From contig NZ_BMRN01000001.1 in the NCBI RefSeq assembly GCF_014648655.1, positions 310,001 to 374,000 of the forward strand: a stretch of DNA of 64,000 nucleotides. The letters run 5' to 3'. The stretch is from Streptomyces atratus (lineage in GTDB: Bacteria > Actinomycetota > Actinomycetes > Streptomycetales > Streptomycetaceae). Below are positions 17,460 through 25,229 of the stretch, in pieces. A model generated the notes under the pieces. It searched no databases. It saw only the letters and a list, made by a program, of their open reading frames with translations, and was not told where the DNA came from. The translations under genes were made by a program, and so were the position numbers. The stretch's first letter is position 1; each line of letters starts with the position of its first letter.

Positions 17460-18911
17460 TCAGCCGCGCAGGGCCTGGACCGCGGCCTCCAGACGCTTGC
17501 CGAAGTCGCCGTCCGCCTGGCGGAAGTTGTTGATCGCACGCTCGGCGATGTCATCGCGCGACACCTTGGCGATGAACCCGGCGAGGTTGTCGATCAGCCG
17601 GGCCTTCTCGTCCTCGGAGTAGAGCCGGTAGAGGTTTCCGGCCTGCACGAAGTCGTTGTCATCGGCGTGGCTCGGGGCCTCGTGCGTGCCGATCTCACCC
17701 GTGACCGAGGTGGGCTCCCACAGGGGCCGGTCCGTCTGGACCGGACCGCCGAAGCTGTTGGGCTCGTAGTTCTTCGCACCCTTGTGGCGACCGTCGTACA
17801 GGTAGCCGTCACGGCTGTTCGTCCGTGCCTCGGTGGCATGCGGACGGTTCACCGGCAGGTGGTCGGCGTTGATGCCGACGCGGTACCGGTGGGCGTCGCC
17901 GTACGCGAAGAGGCGGCCCTGGAGCATCTTGTCCGGGGACGGGCCGATGCCCGGCACGAAGTGCGCGGGGCTGAAGATCGACTGCTCGGTCTCCGCGAAG
18001 ATGTTCTCCGGGTTGCGGTTGAGCTCCAGCTTCCCGATCTCGATCGGCGGGTAGTCCGCGTGCGGCCACACCTTGGTGAGGTCGAACGGGTTGAAGCGGT
18101 ACGTGGCCGCCTCGGACGCGGGCATGATCTGGACCTGCACGGTCCAGGACGGGAAGTCGCCGCGCTCGATCGCCTCACGGAGATCGCGCTGGTGACTGTC
18201 CGGGTCCTCACCGGCGAGCTTGTTCGCCTCGGCCTGGGTGAGGTTCTTGATGCCCTGGTCGGTCTTGAAGTGGTACTTGACCCAGAAGACCTCGCCGGCC
18301 TCGTTGTTCCACTGGAACGTGTGCGAGCCGTACCCGTTCATGTGACGCAGCGTTGCCGGGATGCCGCGGTCGCCGAAGAGCCAGGTCACCTGGTGGGTGG
18401 ACTCGGGCGACAGACCCCAGAAGTCCCAGACGTTGTCCGCCTCCTGCGAGCCGGTGTACGGGTCGCGCTTCTGGGTGTGGATGAAGTCCGGGAACTTGAT
18501 GGCGTCCTTGATGAAGAACACCGGGGTGTTGTTGCCGACGAGGTCGTAGTTGCCCTCTTCGGTGTAGAACTTCAGCGCGAAGCCGCGGGGGTCGCGCACC
18601 GCGTCGGCGGAGCCGAGGTTGCCCGCGACGGTGGAGAAGCGCAGGAACGTCTCGGTCTGCTTGCCGACCTCGGAGAGGAACTTCGCCCGCGTCCACTGCG
18701 AGACGTCGCGGGTCAGGGTGAACGTGCCGTATGCACCGGCGCCGCGGGCGTGCACGATGCGCTCCGGAATGCGCTCGCGGTTGAAGTGCGCGAGCTTCTC
18801 CAGCAGCGACTGGTCCTGCACCAGGACCGGACCGCCGACGCCCGCGGTCTGGCTGTTCTGGTTGTCGGCGACCGGCGCGCCGGCCTCCGTGGTGAGCGGT
18901 CCCTGCGTCAC
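17460..18911 (-). CDS. Monofunctional heme catalase
   Basis: 483 residues, small-subunit catalase converting H2O2 to water and oxygen. The active-site histidine is in [18 protein letters not shown] and the distal asparagine in [11 protein letters not shown]. The proximal heme tyrosine segment is [17 protein letters not shown] start at 18911 with GGAGG 5 bases upstream. The promoter 75-100 bases upstream carries a palindrome in its spacer and faces the Fur-family gene, the arrangement of the Streptomyces catalase/CatR (FurS/FurA) systems. Confidence 0.96.
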   Translation of the reverse strand: MTQGPLTTEAGAPVADNQNSQTAGVGGPVLVQDQSLLEKLAHFNRERIPERIVHARGAGAYGTFTLTRDVSQWTRAKFLSEVGKQTETFLRFSTVAGNLGSADAVRDPRGFALKFYTEEGNYDLVGNNTPVFFIKDAIKFPDFIHTQKRDPYTGSQEADNVWDFWGLSPESTHQVTWLFGDRGIPATLRHMNGYGSHTFQWNNEAGEVFWVKYHFKTDQGIKNLTQAEANKLAGEDPDSHQRDLREAIERGDFPSWTVQVQIMPASEAATYRFNPFDLTKVWPHADYPPIEIGKLELNRNPENIFAETEQSIFSPAHFVPGIGPSPDKMLQGRLFAYGDAHRYRVGINADHLPVNRPHATEARTNSRDGYLYDGRHKGAKNYEPNSFGGPVQTDRPLWEPTSVTGEIGTHEAPSHADDNDFVQAGNLYRLYSEDEKARLIDNLAGFIAKVSRDDIAERAINNFRQADGDFGKRLEAAVQALRG

Positions 18912-18984
18912 GTGCGCCTCCTGCGTCGTTCCTGCACATTCGTCATGTCCTGCACAGCCTGTCCCTTGGCGTATGCCGATCCCG

Positions 18985-19012
18985 ATCCTACAATGGACAT
19001 AGTCCAAGTCAA
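18985..19012 (-). promoter_or_regulatory. Catalase promoter with embedded operator palindrome
   Basis: Minus strand: TTGACT (19007-19012), 16-base spacer, TAGGAT (18985-18990), a near-ideal vegetative promoter. The spacer contains the palindrome TGGAC-ATA-GTCCA (18994-19006). A repressor bound there would block RNA polymerase; the divergent Fur-family protein is the obvious candidate. Confidence 0.75.
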
Positions 19013-19072
19013 GTGAACATCCAAAGTCACACCCGTTCGGGACCTGGTCCCCCCACTGTTAGGCTTGTTCCC

Positions 19073-19492
19073 ATGAGTGACCTGTTGGAACGACTTCGCG
19101 GACGCGGCTGGCGCATGACTGCGCAACGGCGCGTCGTGGCCGAGGTCCTCGACGGGGACCATGTGCACCTGACGGCTGACGAGGTCCACGCGCGGGCCGT
19201 CGCCAAGCTGCCCGAGATCTCCCGCGCCACCGTCTACAACACCCTGGGCGAGATGGTGACGCTCGGCGAGGTCATCGAGGTCTCCACGGATCGCCGGGCC
19301 AAGCGGTACGACCCGAACGCGCACCGCCCCCACCACCACCTCGTCTGCGCGAGCTGCGGCACCATCCGCGACGTACACCCGGCGGGCGACCCACTGGCGG
19401 ATCTGCCGAGCGACGAGCGGTTCGGTTTCACGGTCTCCAATGTCGAGGTGACCTACCGCGGCATCTGCCCGAACTGCGCCGCGACGACCTGA
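19073..19492 (+). CDS. Fur-family peroxide-type regulator (CatR-like)
   Basis: 139 residues. Winged-helix N-terminus (GWRMTAQRRVVAEVLDGDHVHLTADEV, then ISRATVYNTLGEMVTLG), a metal-binding histidine cluster RPHHHLVCASCGTI and a C-terminal CPNC, giving the two CxxC structural zinc pairs of the PerR/CatR group. It is divergent from catalase with the operator between them, so it likely represses catalase in its reduced metal-bound form and is inactivated by peroxide. A TAGGCT box 7-12 bases before the ATG suggests a leaderless or near-leaderless transcript. Confidence 0.92.
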   Translation: MSDLLERLRGRGWRMTAQRRVVAEVLDGDHVHLTADEVHARAVAKLPEISRATVYNTLGEMVTLGEVIEVSTDRRAKRYDPNAHRPHHHLVCASCGTIRDVHPAGDPLADLPSDERFGFTVSNVEVTYRGICPNCAATT

Positions 19493-19504
19493 GTCCCGCC
19501 ACGA

Positions 19505-19541
19505 AAGGCCCCGGTGCGAGCATCACGCGCACCGGGGCCTT
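19505..19541 (+). terminator. 14-bp hairpin terminator after the Fur-family gene
   Basis: AAGGCCCCGGTGCG (19505-19518) pairs perfectly with CGCACCGGGGCCTT (19528-19541), 12 bases past the stop. Confidence 0.8.
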
Positions 19542-19690
19542 CCGCATGAACACCCGCAGCGGCTGACACACATCCCCTGCCCCAGCCTGCGCGCACCCCC
19601 TTCCCGAATCTGACGGGTAGTCATATCGTCTGCGGCGATCACGTCCGCCCCGCGGCGGATCCGCACCTCGATACGCGCGAGGAGAGACCC

Positions 19691-20500
19691 GTGGGAGATC
19701 CGCACCCGACCCCACCCACAACCGCAGCCACCAGCCCCAAACTCCGCGCCGACGCGCTCACCCGCTCGTTCGGGCGCGGCGGCAAGGCACTGTCCGCCCT
19801 CGGCCCGCTCGATCTCTCCGTCGCACCGGGCGAGTTCACCTGCATCGTCGGCCCGTCCGGCTGCGGCAAGTCCACGCTGCTCAGGATCGCCGCCGGACTG
19901 CTCCGCCCCAGCTCCGGCGAGCTGTCCATCCGCACGACCTCACCCCGTCCGGCGGCGATGATCTTCCAGGACTACGGGATCTACGACTGGAAGACCGTGC
20001 TCGCCAATGTCCGGTTCGGTCTCGACATCCAGCGCATACCACGCAAGGAGGCCGACGCCAGGGCACGCGACTGGCTGGCCCGGATGGGGCTCTGCGACTT
20101 CGCGGGGGCGTATCCGGCCGCCCTCTCCGGCGGAATGCGGCAGCGGGTCGCGATCGCCCGCGCCCTGGCCGTCGAACCCGAGATGCTGCTGATGGACGAG
20201 CCGTTCGCGGCGCTCGACGCCCAGCTGCGCACGATCCTCCAGGACGAGCTGCTCGACCTCACCCAGACCACCCGTACCACCACCCTCTTCATCACCCACA
20301 GCCTCGAAGAGGCGATCGTGCTCGGGGACAGGGTGCTGGTGATGTCCGCCAGACCGGGGCGGATCATCGCCGAGCGCCGCCCGCCGTTCGGTCGGCCTCG
20401 CGCCGGCGGGGTCCGGTCGGCTCCCGAATTCACCGCACTGAAGAGCGAGTTGTGGGAACTTCTGCGCGGCGAGGTACGCAAGGAGGCGGTCCCGGCATGA
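19691..20500 (+). CDS. ABC transporter ATP-binding protein, SsuB/TauB type
   Basis: 269 residues from a GTG. Walker A GPSGCGKST, Q-loop in IFQDYGIYDWKT, signature LSGGMRQRVAIARAL, Walker B LLMDEPFAALDA, switch histidine in FITHSLEEA. The sequence groups with importers for nitrate, sulfonate, taurine and thiamine precursors. First gene of a three-gene importer operon; its stop overlaps the permease start by 4 bases (ATGA). Substrate not determined. Confidence 0.92.
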   Translation: MGDPHPTPPTTAATSPKLRADALTRSFGRGGKALSALGPLDLSVAPGEFTCIVGPSGCGKSTLLRIAAGLLRPSSGELSIRTTSPRPAAMIFQDYGIYDWKTVLANVRFGLDIQRIPRKEADARARDWLARMGLCDFAGAYPAALSGGMRQRVAIARALAVEPEMLLMDEPFAALDAQLRTILQDELLDLTQTTRTTTLFITHSLEEAIVLGDRVLVMSARPGRIIAERRPPFGRPRAGGVRSAPEFTALKSELWELLRGEVRKEAVPA

Positions 20501-21366
20501 CCACCACCGTGAACGCCACGAAGCCCGACGACGGCGTCCTGATCCGCAGACCGGGCCCGCAGGAGCTGCATCCGGTACGCACCCACCGCAGACGCCGCGC
20601 CCTGGAACTCACGCTCGCCGTCGCCGTACCACTGCTCCTCGTGCTGCTCTGGCAACTGGCCGCTGCACAGTCCTGGATCGACGATCGGGTCTACCCCGCG
20701 CCCTCCACCATCCTGGCGGACGGCTGGGACCGGGCGGGCGCCGGTGAACTGTGGCCGGATGTGTGGGCCACGCTCAAGCGGGTCCTCGGCGGCTATGCGA
20801 TCGGCACCGTCGCGGGATACGCGCTCGGCCTGCTGATGGGCTCGCTCTCACTCGTACGGGCGGCGCTGGAGCCGTTGCTCGATGCCCTGTACGTCGTGCC
20901 GAAGCTGGCCCTGCTGCCGGTCTTCCTCAATATGTTCGGCCTCGGTGAAGGGCCGCAGATCGCCCTGGTCGCCGCGACCGTCTTCTTCTTCGTCTGGATC
21001 TCCACCATGGCGGCCGTGCTCGCCGTCCCGGTCGGCCACCGTGATGCCGGTCAGGTCTTCGGCGCTTCGCCCTGGCAGATGTTCCGCCATGTGCTGCTGC
21101 CCGCGTCGCTGCCCGCGGTCCTGGTCGGGGCACGGATCGCGGCAGGGGTGGCCGTGCTCGTCATCGTCGCCTCCGAACAGATCGCCGCGGCCGACGGTCT
21201 CGGCCATCTGATCTTCGACTCCCGGGCGCTGTTCCAGAACGACGTGATGTTCGTCGGCATCGTGTGTGTGGCGGTCCTCGGTGTCGTCTTCTCCGAAGTG
21301 GTGCGGATCGCCGGGCGGCTGCTCACACCGTGGGCCCCGCGCGACCACGGCCGCAGCCAGTCCTGA
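20497..21366 (+). CDS. ABC transporter permease, SsuC/TauC type
   Basis: 289 residues with an N-terminal cytoplasmic stretch, then six membrane helices. The EAA-like coupling loop is VGHRDAGQVFGASPWQMFRHVLLPASLPAVLVG. ATG at 20497 overlaps the ATPase stop. Works with the ATPase before it and the binding lipoprotein after it. Confidence 0.92.
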   Translation: MTTTVNATKPDDGVLIRRPGPQELHPVRTHRRRRALELTLAVAVPLLLVLLWQLAAAQSWIDDRVYPAPSTILADGWDRAGAGELWPDVWATLKRVLGGYAIGTVAGYALGLLMGSLSLVRAALEPLLDALYVVPKLALLPVFLNMFGLGEGPQIALVAATVFFFVWISTMAAVLAVPVGHRDAGQVFGASPWQMFRHVLLPASLPAVLVGARIAAGVAVLVIVASEQIAAADGLGHLIFDSRALFQNDVMFVGIVCVAVLGVVFSEVVRIAGRLLTPWAPRDHGRSQS

Positions 21367-21398
21367 ACGGCTCCCCACGTTCTTCGTACGGAGGCACT

Positions 21399-22541
21399 GT
21401 GCGTACACACACCCCCTTCACCTGCACCGTCGTGCTCGTCACGGCATCCCTGCTCGGCGCGGCAGGCTGCGCCGGAACCGACTCCGGCGGCGACAGCGCC
21501 GCCGCCGCGCCGCGCACCGTCAAGCCCGTCGCAGGCTGTGGCGCCGGCAGCTGGACCGACCCGGCCGACCTCGCCCCCGACCGGAAACCGGCCCGCTGCG
21601 ACAAGGGCGCCCCGGCGGCCCAGCTCCTGGCGAAGAAGCGGAAGATCACCGTCGCCACCGGCACCCTGAGCGCGGAGTACGTCGCTCCGCTCCAGGTCGC
21701 GGTGGCGAAGGGCGAGTTCGCGAAAGAGGGGCTGGATGTCGAACTGAAGGTGCTGCCTACCCCGGACGCGCTGCCACTGCTCGCCAAGGGCGATGTGGAC
21801 GCCCAGTGGGCGGCTCCCGAGGCAGCCGTGATGAACGGCATCAACGGCGGCTTCGACATCAAGTGGGTGGCAGGGAACTTCTCCCCCGACCCCACCTCCA
21901 AGAGCGGCCTGTGGGTGCGTCTCAAGGACGGCGAGAGCGCCGATCACGTCGAGATGGCGGGCCGGAAGATGGGCACGATGATCGGCAAGGGCTCGGTCAT
22001 CGCGTACCCGATGGACACCTCCCTGAAGAAGCACGGCGGCGGCCTCGACAAGATCAGCTTCCAGCAGCTCGGTTCCGCGGATGTGCTGACCGCGCTGCAG
22101 AACGGCGGCGTGGACTCGGCCTGGCTGCTCGACCCGATCTGGCGCAAGGTGGACGGCGACAAGAAGTACGCGTTCCTGGGCGGCCAGCCCGTCGGTGAAC
22201 CGCTCGGCGGCCTGCTCTTCGGCCCGACGCTGCTGGACAAGGACCCGGACGCGGGCGTCGCCTTTCTCCGTGCCTACGTCCGGACGGTGAACACCTATTT
22301 CGCCGGCGATTACAAGTCCGATCCCGCCTTCGTCGCCGAGCTCGCGAAGCTGATGAAGACCGACGAGGCCACGCTGCGGTCGACCCCGTCGATGCGGATG
22401 GACTGGGAGATACGGAAGGGCACGACGGACCGGCTGCAGAAGGCGTACGCCGATTCGGGTGTCTCGAAGGGCGCCCCGGTGCCGGAGGCGAAGGCCGTCG
22501 ACCGGGCGATGTACTCGGAGGCGGTGGGCCACAAGCCCTGA
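21399..22541 (+). CDS. ABC transporter substrate-binding lipoprotein (NMT1/SsuA-like)
   Basis: 380 residues from a GTG. Lipoprotein signal with lipobox LLGAAGC, then a linker and an NMT1/SsuA-like fold (KITVATGTLSAEYVAPLQVA, AKEGLDVELKVLP, GDVDAQWAAPEA, SADVLTALQNGGVDSAWLLDPIW). An unusual ~35-residue insert with two cysteines (VAGCGAGSW, ARCDKG) lies between the lipobox and the core. The ligand could be a sulfonate, nitrate-like anion or pyrimidine; no neighbouring metabolic gene decides. Confidence 0.88.
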   Translation: MRTHTPFTCTVVLVTASLLGAAGCAGTDSGGDSAAAAPRTVKPVAGCGAGSWTDPADLAPDRKPARCDKGAPAAQLLAKKRKITVATGTLSAEYVAPLQVAVAKGEFAKEGLDVELKVLPTPDALPLLAKGDVDAQWAAPEAAVMNGINGGFDIKWVAGNFSPDPTSKSGLWVRLKDGESADHVEMAGRKMGTMIGKGSVIAYPMDTSLKKHGGGLDKISFQQLGSADVLTALQNGGVDSAWLLDPIWRKVDGDKKYAFLGGQPVGEPLGGLLFGPTLLDKDPDAGVAFLRAYVRTVNTYFAGDYKSDPAFVAELAKLMKTDEATLRSTPSMRMDWEIRKGTTDRLQKAYADSGVSKGAPVPEAKAVDRAMYSEAVGHKP

Positions 22542-22560
22542 CTCGCGCGAAGGGACAGCG

Positions 22561-22596
22561 CAGAAGGCCGGACCCTCTAAAGGATCCGGCCTTCTG
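22561..22596. terminator. 12-bp hairpin between importer operon and initiator tRNA
   Basis: CAGAAGGCCGGA (22561-22572) pairs with TCCGGCCTTCTG (22585-22596). It ends both the plus-strand importer operon and the minus-strand tRNA transcript. Confidence 0.8.
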
Positions 22597-22603
22597 CGTT
22601 CAG

Positions 22604-22677
22604 TAGCGGGGACAGGATTTGAACCTGCGACCTCTGGGTTATGAGCCCAGCGAGCTACCGAGCTGCTCCACCCCGCG
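22604..22677 (-). tRNA. Initiator tRNA-fMet (CAU), copy 1
   Basis: 74 bases, CCA not encoded. Anticodon CAT sits in the loop CTCATAA with anticodon stem CTGGG/CCCAG, the three G-C pairs of initiators. The acceptor stem CGCGGGG/CCCCGC leaves C1 opposite U72 unpaired, a second initiator hallmark. GGTTCAAATCC is the T-loop. Identical to the copy at 25104. Confidence 0.96.
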
Positions 22678-22689
22678 TCGTTGAAACCA

Positions 22690-22718
22690 ACAGTACGTGA
22701 CGCCCTGGACCAGCGCAA
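22690..22718 (-). promoter_or_regulatory. Promoter of initiator tRNA copy 1
   Basis: Minus strand TTGCGC (22713-22718), 17-base spacer, TACTGT (22690-22695). Transcription would start about 6-7 bases before the mature tRNA 5' end at 22677. Confidence 0.6.
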
Positions 22719-22757
22719 ATCCGTTTCTGCGGGCCGTGCGGGGCCGGCCGCACACCG

Positions 22758-24890
22758 CTACGCGGTCAGCTCCTGATGCAGCGCCTCGCGCAGCCGGGCA
22801 GCCCGCTCGGCGACCTCCGCCGGGCCCAGCTCGACCGCCCGTGCGCACCAGCGCTGCCCCTCGGCGAGCTCCCCGCGGCGGGCGGCCAGCAGGGCGAGGC
22901 GCAGGGCGGCCCGACCGTGCCCGTCGTTGGCGGCACGGCTCCACCACAGCGCAGCCTCGCGCTCGCTGCCCTCGCGGGCCAGCAGCAGCCCGAGGTTGAA
23001 GGCGCCGTTGCGGCTGCCCGACTCGGCGGCCTCGCGGTACCAACGGGCCGCGCTGTCCACGTCGCCACGGGCCGCCGCGAGCATCCCGACCCGCACCTGG
23101 GCGCGGCGATGCCCCTGCTCGGCGGCCCGCTCGTACCACTCCTCGCACTCGGTCTTCTCCGGCATCGGCTCGCCGAGCGCGGGAGGTCCGGGCGGCGGCT
23201 GCCGCGAGTCCAGCACCCCGGCCAGCCGGAAGGCGGCCTCGGCGCTGCCGCCGCCCGCCGCGCAGCGCAGATGGCGCTCGGCCGCCTGCTCCTCGCCGTG
23301 GTGCAGCAGGGCCATGCCGACCTGGAGCGCCGCCTCGGTGTGGCCTGCCGCGGCGGCGCGCTCGTACCAGACCAGAGCCGTCCGGTCCTCGTCGCGTCCG
23401 GCGTACAGGATGCCGAGGTTGAAGGCCGCATCGACGCTGCCCGCCTCAGCCGCCTTGGAGAACCAGGGCTCGGCACCGGTCGCGTCGCCCGCCTGGAGCA
23501 GGAGTACGGCCAGTGCGTTGGCGGCCTCGCGGTGGCCCGCGTACGCGGCACGGCGGTACCACTGCTCGGCCTGCGGCGTACGGTCCTGGGCCGCGCAGAG
23601 CAGCCCCAGGTTGTAGGCCCCGTTGACGTCGCCCGCGTCCATGGCGGCGCGGTACCAGCGCTCGGCGGTCTGCTGCTCGCCACGGGCGGCGTGCAGGGCA
23701 CCGAGGGCGTTGGCGGCGTTTCCGTCACCGTCCTGGGCGGCGCGCAGCCACCACACGGCGGCGCTCTCCTCGTCGCCCGCGTCACGCAGCAGGAATCCGA
23801 GCGCGCAGGCGGCCCGCGCCTCACCGGCCTTCGCAGAGATGAGGTACCAGCGGCCGGCCTCCTTGGGCTCGCCGCGCTGTTCGAGGATGGCGCCGAGGTG
23901 CAGGGCGGCACGCCGGTGGCCACGCGCGGCAGCCTGCCGGTACCACTGCTCGGCCTCGCCCACGCGCCCGGTCGCCGGACCGGCCATGGGGCCGTCGCCC
24001 GAGCGCACCGCGGAACGGGCGGCGGCACCCGGACGACCGGCGGCGCCCGCGCCGGGGCCGGGACCCAGGCCCGGGCGGCCGAAGGCGTCGTGCGGGTCGT
24101 CGGTGGTGTTGCGGTCCAGCATGCGCGCGAGGCGGTACGCGGCCTCCCGGTGCCCCTGCTCGGCGGCGGCGCGCAGCCAGCGTTCGGCGCCGACGTCGCT
24201 GCGGTGTTCCAGCAGGTCGGCGAGGGCGTATGCACCCAGGGCATGGCCCTGCTCGGCGGACTGCCGCAGCCAGTACTCGGCGCCGGGCTCGTCGCCCCGC
24301 TCGCGGTAGTGGCGGCCGAGGGCGTGTGCGGCGGCGGCGGAACCCGCGACGGCTGCGATACGCCACCAGCCGGCCGCGTCGTCGGTGTATCCGCGCTGGT
24401 GGAGGAGGACGCCCAAGTTGTTGGCCGCGGCCCGGTCGCCGTCGGCGGTGGCCGCACGCAGGTAGGGCTCGGCACCGTCCAGATCGCCGCGGCGCAGCAG
24501 CAGGGCACCGAGGACGCTCATCGACGTGGTGTCCCCGGCGTCGGCGGCGCGACGGTGGCGCGCCTCGCTCTCGGCGCTCTCCGGGCTCTCCCGGGTCTCG
24601 GGGCTCTCCGGCGTCTCGGGATTCTCTGCGGCCTCAATGGCCCCGGCACTCCCGGCGACCCCCGTGCTCTCCGCACTCTCTGTGCTCTCGACGGTCGCGG
24701 CACACCCCACAGTCTCGGCGGTCTCGGTCGCCCCTATGATCTCAGCGGTTTCAGTGGCTTCAGTGGTCTCGCTGCTCTCCGCGGCGGCAACACCAAAAGC
24801 CGCATTCATCACGCTATCCGACCGATGAACGCGACGCTGCACAAACCGCCCTGTCTCCAACAGAGTTGCCCTGTCCCCCATAAATACCAT
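22758..24890 (-). CDS. Large Sel1/TPR-repeat protein
   Basis: 710 residues. After ~30 residues comes a low-complexity Glu/Thr/Ser/Ala stretch (~37-112, units such as ESTESAES and PETPESPETRESPES). More than a dozen Sel1-like helical repeats of ~36 residues fill the rest (for example DAGDVNGAYNLGLLCAAQD, EAGSVDAAFNLGILYAGRD), broken by a Gly/Pro-rich insert near 270-310. Sel1 repeats mediate protein-protein contacts. No signal peptide or enzyme motif. ATG 24890 is preceded by AGGTGG; ATG at the fourth codon is an alternative. The gene is flanked on both sides by initiator tRNA genes. Confidence 0.85.
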   Translation of the reverse strand: MVFMGDRATLLETGRFVQRRVHRSDSVMNAAFGVAAAESSETTEATETAEIIGATETAETVGCAATVESTESAESTGVAGSAGAIEAAENPETPESPETRESPESAESEARHRRAADAGDTTSMSVLGALLLRRGDLDGAEPYLRAATADGDRAAANNLGVLLHQRGYTDDAAGWWRIAAVAGSAAAAHALGRHYRERGDEPGAEYWLRQSAEQGHALGAYALADLLEHRSDVGAERWLRAAAEQGHREAAYRLARMLDRNTTDDPHDAFGRPGLGPGPGAGAAGRPGAAARSAVRSGDGPMAGPATGRVGEAEQWYRQAAARGHRRAALHLGAILEQRGEPKEAGRWYLISAKAGEARAACALGFLLRDAGDEESAAVWWLRAAQDGDGNAANALGALHAARGEQQTAERWYRAAMDAGDVNGAYNLGLLCAAQDRTPQAEQWYRRAAYAGHREAANALAVLLLQAGDATGAEPWFSKAAEAGSVDAAFNLGILYAGRDEDRTALVWYERAAAAGHTEAALQVGMALLHHGEEQAAERHLRCAAGGGSAEAAFRLAGVLDSRQPPPGPPALGEPMPEKTECEEWYERAAEQGHRRAQVRVGMLAAARGDVDSAARWYREAAESGSRNGAFNLGLLLAREGSEREAALWWSRAANDGHGRAALRLALLAARRGELAEGQRWCARAVELGPAEVAERAARLREALHQELTA

Positions 24891-25059
24891 CGTCGCACCA
24901 CCTACAACCCGCGTACACCTGGTATATCGCGGCCAGTGAGGTCACTTCAGCGTTTTGTCGACATGCCCACAGAGAGATAAGTCAAACACGTTCGGGCTCA
25001 ACTCGTGCCCCGCGAACCGCACTTCACACCCATCACACAAGAAAGTCGTCATGACACGA

Positions 25060-25095
25060 CGAAGGCCCGGATCCTCGAAAGGATCCGGGCCTTCG
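25060..25095 (-). terminator. 16-bp hairpin with CGAA tetraloop after tRNA copy 2
   Basis: CGAAGGCCCGGATCCT (25060-25075) pairs perfectly with 25080-25095, capped by CGAA. It lies 8 bases beyond the 3' end of the tRNA on the minus strand. Confidence 0.85.
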
Positions 25096-25103
25096 TCCAT
25101 CAG

Positions 25104-25177
25104 TAGCGGGGACAGGATTTGAACCTGCGACCTCTGGGTTATGAGCCCAGCGAGCTACCGAGCTGCTCCACCCCGCG
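25104..25177 (-). tRNA. Initiator tRNA-fMet (CAU), copy 2
   Basis: Identical in sequence to the copy at 22604-22677, with the same C1/U72 mismatch and GGG/CCC anticodon stem. The identity runs a few bases past each end (25101-25182 equals 22601-22682). A TACGGT box about 20 bases upstream on the minus strand is a possible -10. Confidence 0.96.
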
Positions 25178-25229
25178 TCGTTGTGTTCAAACCGTACCAC
25201 GACGCGGGGGTGAGTCTTTACCGAGTTAC

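Noticed and set aside
22561..25182. Integrated element using the initiator tRNA as attachment site
   Set aside because: The repeat is a complete second tRNA gene, there is no integrase, and the intervening gene has normal Streptomyces composition.
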